NCBI GenBank assembly: GCA_037367405.1 | Contig: JAZKJV010006930.1 | Span: forward strand, 124,001 to 188,000 | Direction of reading: 5' to 3' | DNA: 64,000 bases | From: Ottelia alismoides | Lineage: Eukaryota; Streptophyta; Magnoliopsida; Alismatales; Hydrocharitaceae | Shown here: positions 43,089-56,310 of the stretch, in pieces | How the letters are laid out: each line of letters begins with the position of its first letter | How positions within the stretch are numbered: the first letter of the stretch is position 1 | Notes under the pieces: generated by a model | The model's database searches: none | What the model was told of the DNA's origin: nothing | Seen by the model: the letters and a program-made list of their open reading frames with translations, nothing else | Made by a program: the position numbers and the translations under genes

Positions 43089-45760
43089 GGTCTACGCCTA
43101 TCATCTTTTAATCCTTTCTTCATAGCCGGCATGTACTCAAGAGCTTTCATTAAAGGCATGTTCAAGACCAAATTTTGAATAATTGCTAGAATGGCAGGAT
43201 CAAACCAAGAGTTTTTTAAATTTTCATTTTTTTATTTTTAAATTGCCTCTGGAAAAGGAATATTTAAAGAACCTGAAACTGTATCATTTAAAAGTTTATC
43301 CCTATCATTGTTTACATGTAGATGGGAAAAAGGTATAGAATCATCTACAATCTTTGGACCAAAAAATGTAGTCTCAGCTTCGTGTGCCAACTTTGGATCT
43401 ACTGCAGCTACAAGATTCTTCAAGACTGGTGTAGGTTCTGCGACACGTGCAGGTTCCTCCAACGCTAGCTGGTTTCTACCGGGTTTGCTATTGTCTTTTT
43501 GGATTTTTTTGTATTTTCTTCCTTTTTTACGATTTTCTATAGGTGGTGTTGTTCTAAAAATGTGGCTTGGCCCTTGTGCTGGCTGGACTGATGATTACCT
43601 ATCAGACGTAGGATGCTTTCCCTTCGCAGTGTTGATGGTTGGAGTGTCCTACCATTCCTAGGAGTAACATCATTAGATAAAAAGCAACTAAATTCACTTG
43701 AATGGGGGAAAGAAACTACCGACTACCTGCTCCTTGCATCTAAAATTGTTCAGGTTTGCTTCGACCTGAGCTGGAATGGCAATTTTCGCAGCAATCAAGT
43801 CATCAATCTTCTGGTTCATTTCAACCATATTTTTCATTAATTATTCTAGGCATGCAAGGGTCGAATTTACCGAAACAATCTTAGAAGATTCCCTCTGCTA
43901 GGGTTTCTGATGCTGATAAGGCCGGTGAGACGGTTGCCGGTATCCTTGAGAAGATTGGTGAGGAGGGAAGAGAGGAATATTGTAAGTACCAAGGATGAGA
44001 TTGGGAAGCCATCTATTGCTGATGATAGCCTTGATTGCGAAATCCAGATTGTTGAGGACCATGCTGATAATTATGCCTTCAGGTGTTTCCTTGATAAGGA
44101 GGTTGTTGCTGATGATAGGACTGGTACGAACTTCCACCATACTGTTGTTGCTGGTGGTAGGGGTTGTTACCCATGTTCTGACCCGAAAAATGTCCTGAGG
44201 ATGGGTCAGTTGTGTATCATTATTCCAGATGCTATTGACTTCCTGAATCTGCGACGGTGGTGGGAAGAAATGCTCGGAATAGGCGGGCTGGGACTCTTGT
44301 TTGATACATAACCTTCTATGATTGGGATTGTGGGGCTGCTCCAGAACCTGCACGTACACATGCTGCACTAATTGGGGTTGTGGTGGACTCAGATGAGGCG
44401 GATGGATAGGTGCTGGCTCCCTCTTCTCAACAGAAGTCTTGACAGTGGTAGTAATAGAGTTGCAAGCATTGGCATTCAAAGCTCGAACGGGCTGCTCCAG
44501 CGGCTGGGAAGTCAAGTCGAGATTTTATAAGCCTGGTGTCCTCTTCTTGATTACTGAAATTTTCTCGAGATCCTGTGACCTCTTCTCAATGATATCCACT
44601 TTGGATAAGTAGCTCCCAATGATGCTAAGGTTGTAGCTCTCATCCCTATCTTCAACATGAGTAGCCATGTTAACAGTCTTGTTGATGGTGGTAGGCATCT
44701 TCATATATGCACAGGACGAGCGACTCTCCTTCGTTCATCTCCTCAAAAATGTTGTAGGCCACATCCCCCTCCTTGTTGAAATACGAGCCACCACAAGAGG
44801 CATCGATGAGCTTCTGGCTTTCAAACATCAACCCACCAAAGAAGTGATGCACGAGACTAGTCTTCAGGATCTCGTGATGGGGACACTTTTCCTGTAGATC
44901 CTTGAATCTTTCCCTCGTTTCATGTATCGTATCGTGGGGTTGCTGGCAAAAACTGGAGGTGTGAGAAAATATCCGATTCAAACGACCGAGAGGGTAGAAT
45001 TTGTGGAGAAATGCAAACTTTAGCTACTCCCAGGTTGTGACTTCCTTCCCCAAGTGATCGACCCAATACAAGGCCTTGTCCTGGAGGTTGAAAGGAAAGG
45101 CAATCATCTTGATAACCCCCAGCGGGATATTGGGGTAATGAGTGGTGGCACAAATGCGACCAAATTTCTTTAGGTGGATGTATGGTTCTTCTGTAGTATT
45201 CCCATGAAAAGTAGGGGGCAAGGAAAGAAATTGCGGCTTCAGCTCGAAATGGGCATGAATTTATGGAATTTGGATCCACTCTGTTATGTGGCTCGCTCCA
45301 GGATTCTATGTCTGTCTCAGAGTTGGCTTTGGTGGCATTGGTTCTGCCTCCTTTCTCTCGTAGTAGGGTCCACCCACTGATAACTCATCTCCTACATATC
45401 CTTGGTTGAACTCATTCTCACTGTTGATATCATCCTCTCTTCTGCCTTCTCTTTCATCCACCCCCCTCCTCAAATCATTCATCATTTCTTGGAAGTCGGT
45501 CTAGGCGAGGGCTTGATTGGTTAGTTACTGTTGGATTGCCTGAATGGGTACGAGCAACTGACCTTCATTTTGCAAAGTGTATTGCCCTTTCCCCTGATTG
45601 TCTTCTTCGTCTGGTTGGGGTTGCTATCCCTTTCCTAATACATCGGCCATTTCAGATTCTGCTTGTATTTTCAGCTCAAGATCGAGATCTTGGTCTGCAC
45701 ATGGAAGAATATGCCGATCAGTCTGAATCACAACACCATATGTTTAGAATTGTTATGTAT
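43089..45760 (-). pseudogene. Ath-3 gag
   Basis: Minus strand, from about 45760. The N-terminal region is Gln/Glu-rich with stops. Capsid core: PPTFHGNTTEEPYIHLKKFG, a MIAFPFNLQDKALYWVDHLG stretch (45024-45221), then TRERFKDLQEKCPHHEI and FFGGLMFESQKLIDASCGGS (44670-44981). The C-terminal Gln/Pro/His-rich tail is open at 43898-44515. A final NIPFPEAI (43238-43462) and a PLMKALEYMPAMKKGL stretch correspond to the PFxEALxxMPxYxKFLK block that ends Gag next to protease. There the Ath-4 LTR interrupts. The plus-strand frame 43910-44311 is a shadow. Confidence 0.85.
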
Positions 45761-47817
45761 TTAAATCAACACAAAACTTCGTTAAGGATGGTGATGCGTA
45801 AGGAGTGAAATCAATGGCCATCCAAAACAAGCAAAGTTCGGTACAAGAGTTATTCTAGTTTATTGGAGAAGGCGGGGAGTCTGGATATCTGTTTACAGAG
45901 TTCAAATCGGTTCTCGGGAATCACCCCGAATTATTGGAGAAAACAAGCTTATGGATCCAATGTAGATGTCGACAGAGTCTTGACTAAACTATCCATGTGT
46001 CGTCCTCTCAAAGATCAAGAGGATGATCGATGTAAATGAAAGATATGAGGTTCAGCGAGAAACAAAAGGAATGCAAAATAATAAAATGGCTCAAGGTGAG
46101 CAAGGGTCAAAAAGGAAGAAAGTAAAGGGGTGCAAATGCACAATATTTTTTATCTTGACCTTATAAAGTTAATTAATCAAACGCAAAACAATGGGTTCAC
46201 CAACTCGACCCTTGAAGCCGTTAAGGTTCAACAATTATCTTTATCGATTTTAGATTTAATTTTCAGGCAACTTATCTTTGAACGAGTCCTTAGAGTGCTA
46301 CGCCTATAGGAGAGAGAGTACTACAAGAAAAGTAACCTGTACTTATCCGCCTCCTTTGTAACATATAGTCTGTACTTTTTGAGGTCCTTGTAACCCTTCT
46401 TGGATCCCTACTCAGCCAAAGAAATAGAGGGAGGAAGCCGTAGGCAAAACCACTACTTCAGACCTTGCTCATAATGGAATCACTTGTAAGCGTGAAAAGA
46501 CCTACTCGGATGCAAGACGATGAGACAAACACCCCTGTGAAGGCATGGCCTAAGCTCAATATTTTGGACAAGGTCGATGCTCAACACAATAGAGAACATC
46601 ATCGTTGACCAAGCCCTACTCATCTATGTATGACAGAAGCACCGATACTTCAGAAATCCAAGCGATACATAAGGATGCTACAGACTGGGTTTTAGGCTCT
46701 ATTACTTTTGATAACACTCTATCACAGGGAAGTAGACCTTCCAATGCAACCTGAAAACAAAGGATGGCTTTCTCACCCAAGGAATGAGTTCAATTAATCA
46801 ATTTTATTTAGGTCAAGTATTTTTAGCAGACCCTTTTTTAATTTTTTTGGTGTTATCACTTGATTTGAGTAGATTTAATACACCTGACATTTTTGTATTT
46901 TTCCTTGATTCCTATGTGATCCAAAAATAGAGGGAGATAGCGGAAAAGCAATGCAAGGTGACACTAAGATGGAAATCCCACCTTAGTACCTAAAATGATG
47001 AATGCTCAGTTAGAAGACTCAGAGTGCTTCCCATCTCTCTCCATGCGGGATGCAAAATAGGAATTTGTAAACCTATACTATATGCTGATATGAACACGGA
47101 AATCGTCTTGAGGAGGAAATTGCTATACGTGAAGAACCAAATGCTAAACACCAAGAATAAAACCTAGAGTCCAGTCTTGGAACATCCTCGATACCCACCA
47201 TAGTAGGTCCTGCAAGCATTGTATGCAGTGCTCTCGCGACGCGTGGTTTCAAGACGAGGTGTTCAATAATTAATTAATCTAAGTCCAAATACGAAGACTA
47301 TAGGTGCATGCAAAATAGTTAAGTATTTGGTCTTAGATTACACGATCAAGCAAGAGCCGAAAGACTAAGAACTCATTCTACTAAACAAATAGAAAAAGGG
47401 TAGAAAGCATAAAACTTCGGGAAACCAAGTAAAATAAGGTGATGAAATCCCAAGAAAATACGGTGAGCCCCCAAGTGAACTAACACTTGGAAATTGGGTC
47501 GAATGTCCAAGTCCAAAGTACTTATATTAATACAAATTAATAGTGTAGAAATAAAAGTCTTTCTCTCACAGTCTAACTAAACTATTGTCTCTCTCTCAAG
47601 ATCCTTCTCTCTCTCTTGTCGGCTAGGTTAGAATAACTGGCTCCTCATCCCAAGGTTGCGTAGAATTACCTAGGCGATCCTCCTCAGTCCACGGTCCCCC
47701 GCAAGAAAACCAAAGAAGAGATGTCAGGCAGATTAATATTGAAAAGTGAATAGAAAATAATAAATGCAAGAATGGCTAAGCAATGTAAGAGACAAAAACT
47801 GCTCTACAAACTGATGC
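45761..47817 (-). other. Ath-3 untranslated leader
   Basis: About 2 kb between primer site and gag, no gene. One block is shared with the Ath-6 leader: minus strand near 47240-47180 has ACCACGCGTCGCGAGAGCAC and CAATGCTTGCAGGACC. Compare ACCACGCGTTGTGAGGAGTC and CAATGCTAGCAGGACC near 55432-55475. Confidence 0.65.
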
Positions 47818-47835
47818 TCCCTAGCAACATCGCCA
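47818..47835 (-). promoter_or_regulatory. Primer-binding site of Ath-3
   Basis: Minus strand TGGCGATGTTGCTAGGGA, four mismatches from the tRNA-Asp-type site TGGCGCCGTTGCCGGGGA, two bases after the LTR end TTTTCA. Confidence 0.75.
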
Positions 47836-47837
47836 TT

Positions 47838-50524
47838 TGAAAACTAAGAATTTATCAAGGGTTGTGCAGTTTCACAAGGTGAAGCTACATTCTGTGTATT
47901 GGCTGCTCAATAAAGCATATTCAATAAACAATTAACCATTATATAAATCAAGCAATAAAATAAAAGTGTGGAGTTAAAATTTATTTTACCCACTAAAAAT
48001 GTATAGTGACAAGCAAGTACGGTCTAACATAGGAAGCAATGGAGTAGAGCGGGCAAGATAAAAATAAAAGCACAATTTATCTCTCAATCACTTAGCCAAA
48101 ATATGTTTTTGTGGGTTTCAAAATTTTTATATATTTTTATTTTATATTTTTGTATTTTGTTTTATATTTTTTCTGATTTTGTATTTTCTTTTTCTTTAGC
48201 TATATAGAAGAATCTATATACAATATAAGCTAATATAGATATAAATACTACTAAAAATCTAAAAATAAAGAAAATTATAAAAAATATTTTTTTTGAATTT
48301 TTTTAAAATGATTATTTTAAAGTAATTTATATATAGACAGGGTTTTTTAGTGTTCATTTTTATTTTCTAAAATACTAAAAATGTCAAAAATTGAAAACAA
48401 ATTATGGGTGTGGAAATACAATGCAACATGAACCTAAGTCTATTTTTTGGGATTTTTTTGAACATAAATGCTAATTTAAATAAATAAGACAAGTTCACAA
48501 AAAGGCATGCTATAGCAAGGGTATATCTATAAATAAATTAAAACACAGGGAAAAGCATATAATTTATCCAAAATATAACATTGATATTTAAAACTTTTTG
48601 ACTAAACAATGATTAGCCAAACCTGCAAGTGTTTAGTTGCAAAATATCAAGATTCTGTCAGCTGACGTGGAGCTGGACCTAAACGTAATACATATAAAGC
48701 ATGGGGGTTCATTTACAAATATTACAAAAGTATAACACATCTGATGAAAGTTAAACTAACAATTAATAAAAATGCAAAAATGTGTTGGGTGAAAGAGAAA
48801 AATATTCAAACTGATGCACTAATGAACAACACAAATGTGCCCACTTATCCACGTGGCGTCTGCTGGTGTGGCAATGATGCTTCGTCATCTACGGCTAGAA
48901 TTAGTTCATCTAGAGACAATCTATGGTCGTGTCTCGAAGTGATCTGACAATAGCTATGCTTCTCCAAGAACTGCTCGTGATCGGACAACTCACAGACTTA
49001 CCGGATGAACCCGTGAAGAACACATGTTGGATGAGCTTCAATCGATCAGATTCTCAAGCTCTGACCTTCTCCTGTACGGCTAAGGTACTTCAAAGGATGT
49101 TGGTCGTGTTCTATAGTGGGGGAAGGATTCAAAATGGAGCGAGGGGCTCCGGTGGGTTCTAGCGGAGTAATGGGACCTGGGGGTCTTCTTCTAGATCGAT
49201 GAGGCTCGAGAAGCCTCGTGTCTTGGTCTTTCCTATATAAGAGGGTTAACAGGCAAAAATAGAAGCTCTAGGGAGCTTCATATATCAAAGATGAAGCGAA
49301 GGGGGGCTCAGGCGGTGTCCTCCGATGAGCGGCGATGAGGGAGGACTTGATCTCTGGATCTTAACAAGATCCAGATGGTACAAAGGATGTGGGGCATAAA
49401 GGGGATGCAGATAAAGGTGATGGAAGTGATCGAAGAGGCAGAGGAATTCTGGAGTGAGGAGTATGCTGCGACAGAGCAGCGAGCTCTAGCGAGGTTGCAA
49501 GGTGAAAGTTACATGGAACAAAAATGAAGTAAAACGATACTTAGGTGTAATCTAGACTCATGCTACTCTAAAGAACCAAATATTCAAAAGATAAGAGAGC
49601 TTACCGCCTAGGAATGTCAGGAGGATGGAGCTCTGGTGAGGCTCAACAGAAGGCTCAGTTTTCTTCGATTCTACACCCACACTTACACCTAAGGAGTGGA
49701 TCCAACTCCTGTTGTCACCAGGAACAGGAATCAACGCTCAAAAGTAGGGTTTACGGGTGGAAGAAGGATTGAGTTTGAATTTTGGACAAAGTTGGTCTTT
49801 TATACGAATGGTGGAACGTCTCCAAAGAATGAGGGAGCACCGATAACACATTGATGCAATCCTCGAGGAAATTCTCGCACGTGAAAGATTGTTCATTGAG
49901 GAGAAAAAGTCATCGAGGACTCAATCCAAATGGATGAATGAATCAACGGGAATAAAATCGATAAAATGGGGTCAATCGAGGTTCTGACAAAGATAAGACC
50001 TGGGGAGAAGAGTTGACCGAGGTCAACTCTTGACTCCTTTTAGTTGGTCCATGGCTGGTCAAAATTACTTAGAACTTAGAAAGTACATAATAAATAATTT
50101 TATTAATTTTATGTTATAAAATAAAAATGTTATTTTCTATATTATTTTATTACGATATTTATTTATTTTTATATGTTTGTAATTATAGGTTATTTTTAGG
50201 GGTTTAATTATAGGTATATTTTACCCATGTTTTAAATATTTATTTTTATTTCATTATTTTAATTTTATTATTTTATTTCCTTATTTTATATCATTATAAC
50301 TTATTTTTATATATTAAAATATATTTTTATTATATTTTCTGAAGAAATATATACACTTAAATAAATAGATATATTTATTATATAGGTACAGTTGTTGTAT
50401 ATTCATCTACATATTTTAGTATTTTATATTACTTTAATGTTTTATTAATGGTTTTATTCTAGTTTTAATATGCACAAATATTATAAATAATATTTAAAAA
50501 ATTAAAAAATATAAAGAAATGTGA
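47838..50524 (-). repeat. Ath-3 5' LTR, U3 start missing
   Basis: Collinear with the Ath-4 LTR from its 3' end. Plus-strand words such as GTGACAAGCAAGTACGGTC (48009) parallel ATGGCAAGCAAGTAGGGGTC (39493). It ends on the minus strand in TTTTCA at 47838. At about 50524 it breaks off within U3 and joins plus-strand protease sequence of Ath-5. The frames 48744-49162 lie in it and are not genes. Confidence 0.78.
49798..49805 (-). promoter_or_regulatory. Putative LTR TATA box (Ath-3)
   Basis: Minus strand CGTATAAAAGACC, at the position matching the Ath-1 TATA box relative to the shared GAAGAAGGAT word. Confidence 0.5.
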
Positions 50525-51584
50525 AACATATCTTGACGGCGATGATAGTAAATGCAATCAGCAATCTCTCATGTAAGAAGAAATACATGGGAGTGTCTCT
50601 AATTCGTTTCACGATGTTTGAGAAAGATTCGACCGAACTCTTCTCTACAGTTGATTGTAAATAAAACTAATGCCTACTTAACTAATGAAGGAATTTGGGT
50701 TGGGACCACTAAAGTCGATAAGGATGATTCTACAGTCTATGGATACTTCAATCAAGCAGCCCCGAGGAATTTTGGAGGATGTCATCGTAACAATCTGGGG
50801 AATGCAATTCCCTACGGACTCCATTATTCTCAATATGGACACCTCATCTCCACTTCCGCATACTTCTATTATACTTTGACAGTTGTTCCTTTGAACAACC
50901 GAGGCAATGGTGGATTATGGCAGTCGACAGATTACCATTCGCTCAAACAATGACAAGGAACCATTAAGATGATTCAAGTGCCAAAAGCACCAGAATCTAC
51001 AATTAACAAGAGTGTGCCTACAGAGCAGACAGAAGACTATAATTTTCTTGCAAAAATCAGAGACACAAATCTAGTCATGGACAACATCGAGACCCACGAA
51101 TTCCTCTCTATAAAGGAAGGAGTGGACAACACAGTCAACTTCCCAACAATCTTAGAGGATGAAATTCTTGTTGATCTGTCAGATGACATGACTGATGGCC
51201 ACCTATCTTTAGTAGAAGCAGAAGGAATTATTATAGATTTCTGAGAACAAGATTCCATCATGAGAATTTTTGTGCAACTATAGATTCGATGCTTATAGAT
51301 TCTAGGGTGGATAGTATACAATTGACAGACTTGACACCACCAATTCCTTGCTCAGTTCCAGAGGTTACCAATGAGAAAATTCAGACTTCACCAGAGCTCA
51401 AACAACTTCCAGCAAACATGAAGTATGCCTTCCTTGTTGGTGAACCAAACATGTTTCCTGTGATCATCAATTCACAATTGACTCAAGAATAAGAATCTCA
51501 TCTTCTCGAGGTTCTAGAAAGAAACCGTAATTCTATTGGCCAGAAAATTTTTGATCTCCGAGGGATTAATCCTTCATTGTGCTC
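50525..51584 (+). pseudogene. Ath-5: protease, linker and RT N-terminus fragment
   Basis: Plus strand. It begins HILTAMIVNAISNL, equal to the Ath-4 segment just before protease. The protease core is frameshifted and its DSG is not readable. Then EFGLGPLKSIRMILQ, RGILEDVIV and a GMQFPTDSIILNMD block follow, with an acidic linker (50969-51244). The RT N-terminus is LKQLPANMKYAFLVGEPNMF, then IGQKIFDLRGINPSLCS, ending at 51584. There the Ath-6 LTR begins, so the rest of Ath-5 should lie beyond the window. The left junction is with the truncated Ath-3 LTR. Confidence 0.8.
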
Positions 51585-54500
51585 CGATGAATCTCCTATT
51601 CTCATTCTTTATTCTTTTATTTTAGCTCCTCTTTTCAGTAAAAATACCTATAAATACTTGTAAATACAATAAGTTAGCTTTTACATGCCTTTGTTAATAA
51701 TGCATAATTAGCATCTATTTTGCAAAAATAAAAGAATAAAGAGAACAGAAAAAGATTGATGTATTTAGAATAAATACTTAATGACCCAAACCCCAAGAGA
51801 AGGTCAAGCCTTGACCTGATCGCAAATAAAATAAGTAGAGAGATAAGGGTTCACTATGTATGGTACATATCATCTATACTTGTATACAATATTTATTTAT
51901 TTATTTGACAAAATAAGAATATTTTATTCTCTTTAAACCCATGTATATAGTTCTATAAATAATATAAAAATAAAATAAAAATAATAAAAATAAAATAAAA
52001 ATCATAAAAATAAAACAAAAATGAAAATAAAATCATCATTTCATTATACAAATACACATGTACATACTACAATCACTATTTATTTTACACCCTAAATAAT
52101 TTATAAAAAAATAAAAATTATTTTATACTCCTAAAATCATGTTGTAAATAAATAAAATATGAAACAAAGTATTTTTATAAAAATAATAAAATAAAAATAC
52201 TTGTACATAATACAAAGGTATATTATACATGTATATAATACTATATACTATATATAATTTATTTTATTTTTCATAAAAATAATTAAAATCAAAGAAAAGT
52301 GGTTTATATAATAATAAATATTTTTCATTTTATACACTTCTAAATTTAAATTCATTTGCCATTTTTAATTTATTTTTCATTTATTTTTGTAAAGTTTGTT
52401 TTCTCATTGGTCCACATCAGACCGTTGACCCCAGTCAACGGTCTCTTCCAGGTCGGGTTGAGTTGCATCTCTCTTGCTAGAGCTTTTTTTCGATTTTTCA
52501 CACTCAAACCTGACCACTTCTTGATTTGATTCATGTTCCCTATTGAAGCTCGAACATCAATGATCCTTACAGATCCCTAGGCGTAGAGGGATCTACCTAG
52601 GGTTCCGTGTAATGCTATGATCTTTTAGGACCCTTGAGCAGCCTATAAATCTTATCCCCTCCCTCCACAACATCTCAGTTCGTCCCACACACCACCACAG
52701 ACCCTTAGCCACCTTCATCGAAGTGACAGTCGTTGGAGGAACAACTTAGGATTCGCCAGAGGTGCTTGGAGGCTTGTAAATCACAATTGTGGCTGGAGCT
52801 CCGTCGCATGAAGCCTTCCAACCAGTCGCATCTTGGTCGAGGCCAAGACCCCATCGCCCATCTTCTCCTGGAGCACATCATATGAACCTTCAAGTATCTA
52901 TCTTTTCCTCCTTATTTATGATTTCAATCCATCTTTTCCATTCAGTCGCCACCGTTGTTTGTTAGTTCTGACCTGCTGGTCGGAGCTCCGCTACCTAGTC
53001 CCATTTGTTCATATCATTCCCTCGACTCACCCCACGCTTTCCTTCGCAACCTCAAACCCTAAGACTCGACTATCAGGTCGAGATAAGGTCAAGCTTCCTC
53101 CCCCACCTTCGCCGGAAGCCCAAAGCATCATCCCCAACCGCTTCTTTTATCCTCTCATGCAATAACTTGGATCGGAGCATCGCCCCGAGTCCCCTCTACT
53201 CTTTGCAGGTACAAGCGCACACCTGGAGCGCCATTTGGACTCCCATCTGCTCAGAAGTAGCAGCTCCAGGAGGTTCATCACCTTCACAACCATCTGACCA
53301 ACACTTCCTTCATCGGAGCCCTCCAACAGACATGTACCACTTCCACGAGCCTACCAGACCTCTCCAACCCTTCATCGGAGTGTCGGATCTCCTCCGATGC
53401 TCTGTTGAAGTTCGCTGGAGAGGAGTTCTTGCAGACCCTCTTTCTATTGTTGCATGAGCTACTACCCTACCAGATCTGATCCGAGCCACCCGACGAAAGG
53501 GGAGTCCGAACCGTTAGATCAGATCTGACTTGTCAGATTTGACCGCAAGTCCACGAGATCCTCTACACCGTCAGATTCACTAGCCGCAGTGATCATAGCC
53601 ATACGTTAGCGCCATCCCCAACGCGTGTACGTGCCCCATTGGGTATATTTCACTTTCAGGCCTGCATGTTTCTCTATTTAGCTTTAGTTCTTTAAATAAA
53701 ATGTGTAGTTAAAAACATTTATAATTTGGACCTCACACTTTTTATATTTACACTGTAGTCCCTCCGAGTATCATGAACATGTGTCTTCACGTGAGTTTTG
53801 GGATATTTGCACTTTGTCTCCTGCACTATTATGTTGTCAGTGATTAAATTGTTGAAGTTTTGAAAATCGCATTTATGGCCCTGAGTACCAGGATCACGTG
53901 TGATGCATGTGTTATTTGGGATATTTTCATGCTTGACCCTGTGCTTTTATAGCTTGTTATCTACTTGGTTTGCAAACTTAAAATAATTGCGATTTGGTCC
54001 CTGTTAATTGTGTTTAATTGCATGCCTTTTATTGGACTTAGTAAATATTAAACTAATTCTGAAAATTACCTAAAAATTGCTATTAGCTCCTGCTAGTGTG
54101 TAGTTTTTTTGGTAATTTTCATGGATTAATTTGGTCGCATTTTCTATTTTTAAAAATTCAAAACACCTAAACAAATCCCTGTTTTCCTTATAAAAATTAT
54201 AAAAATGTCTTAAAAATTCTAAAAAATCATGTGTGTGTCTTTTATATGTTTTAATTACAATAATAATTTTGTTGAAAATTCATTAGAAAACCCTAAAATT
54301 TACGAAACAACTAAAATCTTGTAAAAATCACATAAAATCAAAGAAAATTCCATTTCTAGTCCTTGTTTGTAGCTTCTTATCTCTATTTTATCATAAAATT
54401 GCTATCTAGGACCATTAGGCACTTTACATATTTTTAATTTGCAATTTGGTCTTGGTTGTGCACTATTTTGAGTTTTGAGCCTTGTGTGATTTTTATAAAA

Positions 54501-54927
54501 TTACAAAAAATTTGAAAAATCTAGATAAATTACCAAAAACACCTTAAAAATTAGAAAACCCAAAAATATTTTTTTGATTTATTCTCTGAGTATTTTTATC
54601 CTTTCTAAAAAAATCCAAAAAGAGTGTTGTATGCGTTTTAAGTGTTCATGCTTGCTTGCCTTTATTTAAAAATTAAAAATTTGAAAAAATAAAAACCATT
54701 AAAAATATTTTATCTTTGAAATTTGACTACTTAGTTTTTAAATTGTGCTCCTTGTGTTTGACCCTAGTAGCTATACCAGATAAATAAAAATAGCAAACCA
54801 CTTACATTCTTTATATTATTTGATTGTGATTGGTTTTATTTTCTCGTTGAGTCGGTCGATTGATTGGGATCACATTGACCTTATATTTATCTTGATACTT
54901 AACCCTAGTTGATCGGTCGCTCTCTAG
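51585..54927 (+). repeat. Ath-6 5' LTR
   Basis: Starts (C)GATGAATCTCC, with the canonical TG apparently mutated. It follows the same order as the Ath-2 LTR: AT-rich U3 51640-52380, GGTCCACATCAGACC with a GTTGACC...GTCAACGG palindrome near 52425, TATA at 52644, C/T-rich part with GAGCTCC words to 53600, then AT-rich block to 54900. About 3.34 kb. Frames 52833-53165 and 53005-53457 lie in the transcribed-leader part and have no family match. Confidence 0.8.
52644..52650 (+). promoter_or_regulatory. Putative LTR TATA box (Ath-6)
   Basis: GCAGCCTATAAATCTTATCC, followed by C-rich leader sequence, as in Ath-2. Confidence 0.6.
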
Positions 54928-54929
54928 AA

Positions 54930-54947
54930 TAACACAGTTCTCGGGGA
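54930..54947 (+). promoter_or_regulatory. Primer-binding site of Ath-6
   Basis: TAACACAGTTCTCGGGGA keeps the GTT and CGGGGA parts of the tRNA-Asp-type site. Degenerate. Confidence 0.5.
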
Positions 54948-56310
54948 GCACAACTTAGTAGTCATTTTTCAGTTTTACTCATTTGTGTATCTATTTATAT
55001 AATTGTCTTCTGACATCCTTTTGTTTCACTTTTTATGCGAGGAACCGCTCGATGGATGCTTTGGCTTTCTGTTGGAGGAGACCGCATCTGAGTAGGAGCA
55101 AAGGGAGAGAGTAGTTATATTAGATAGATTAGTTTTATTTTTGCAAAAAACTCTTGTAATAATTAGAATCTGAGACACTGTTGGACTCTCCTAGACTTAT
55201 TCGGGTATGTTTCGTTGAGTACCGGTGTACTCAAAGGACCTCACCGGATTTTTCGCAGTTTTATCACTTTTATTTTTATTTGATTCACGATGTTTTAGCC
55301 CTTAGATGTAGGACTTCTTTCTTGTTCCCGTAATTAGCTAAGGCCCCACACCTAATTGCTTATCTATTCCTATAGATCATAATTGGGCTTAGCTAAAATA
55401 AATTTAAAAAGTTAGCTTGATTAGATACGAGACCACGCGTTGTGAGGAGTCACATACAATGCTAGCAGGACCCGTTGTGGCGGGCACCGAGTGACTCCCA
55501 AGATCGGACTTTGGTCTTATATTTGATTAGCTAGCTATTGTGCTTCACGTAATAGAAGTTGCTCATCTAAGGCTGATTTCCTCGTGCATCATATAGATAG
55601 TATACTTTGTGTCTTTACTTTTATGCACGGATCACCCTACATGTAAAGTATAGGAGTCAGGTGCACATTTCTACCTCTGCATGCATCATTGTGTTTGATC
55701 GCGCATCAGCTTTTCCGACTTCCTCCCCCTGTTTTATTGGACTCAAATAATCAAGGAAATTGAAAATTTTGTTAGGCGTTATCTTATTCAAAAAAATACT
55801 TAAAACTAGATAACCAAATAAAATTGGAACTGCTAATGCAAACTTGACCTTAAAACCAACTTCATCTAAAAATCTTTATTTTGGGGAGAGTCACCCCTCC
55901 TTGGTTGATTTATCTATAGCAAGAATGACCCGCACACTAGGTAAAGCCATACCCGAACTCTCTTCAGACTACTGGTCTCGTGATTAGTTGTTCTCCAATG
56001 AGGATTTCACTAGGTAGTCGGTAATCGGTCTAGGACTTCCTTAACATATTGGCCAGATAGGGTAGCCGATAAATGGTCCGCACCCACACTAGCTGGGAAA
56101 AACTACTTGTGAGATTGGGACAACATCCTGGGAGCATTGGGTTCCAACAACTCGCTTAATCGATCTGATTGATTGATCACCTTAATAAAATTTGACAAGA
56201 TTAACGATCGAACTTTCACGATCATCATCTCGTTGAGTAGGTGAAAAGGAGGTTTGATTTCTCAACTTGTTTACATTCCAGATCCAATCTGCATAAATCC
56301 CCACATCACA
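54948..56310 (+). other. Ath-6 untranslated leader
   Basis: No gene seen. Shares ACCACGCGTTGTGAGGAGTC with the Ath-3 leader and ATTAACGATCGAACTTTCACG with the Ath-2 leader. Confidence 0.65.

Larger units (their letters stand above)
31436..50524 (-). mobile_element. Ath-3: Athila-like element split by Ath-4
   Basis: Minus strand. The 5' half is LTR 50524-47838, primer site, leader and gag (45760-43089). The 3' half is RNase H and integrase (35036-33175), stem-loop array (33125-32765) and 3' region to 31436. Between them lies Ath-4. Protease and RT are absent, and so are the 3' regions of Ath-4 from its array onward. One deletion starting in the Ath-4 3' end and stopping in Ath-3 RNase H would explain both losses. 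That the two halves are one element is inferred from order and orientation. Confidence 0.6.

Noticed and set aside
43910..44311. 133-codon plus-strand frame
   Set aside because: Shadow of the minus-strand gag tail of Ath-3 (43898-44515).
52833..53457. Overlapping 110- and 150-codon frames after a TATA box as a host gene
   Set aside because: They lie inside the Ath-6 LTR, whose order matches the other LTRs, and show no domain.
53630..54920. A separate AT-rich element or gene intron region
   Set aside because: It is collinear with the second half of the Ath-2 LTR (30340-31435), so it is LTR.
54948..56310. tRNA or other RNA gene in the long leaders
   Set aside because: No cloverleaf or A/B box pair could be recognised by eye in this or the other leaders.
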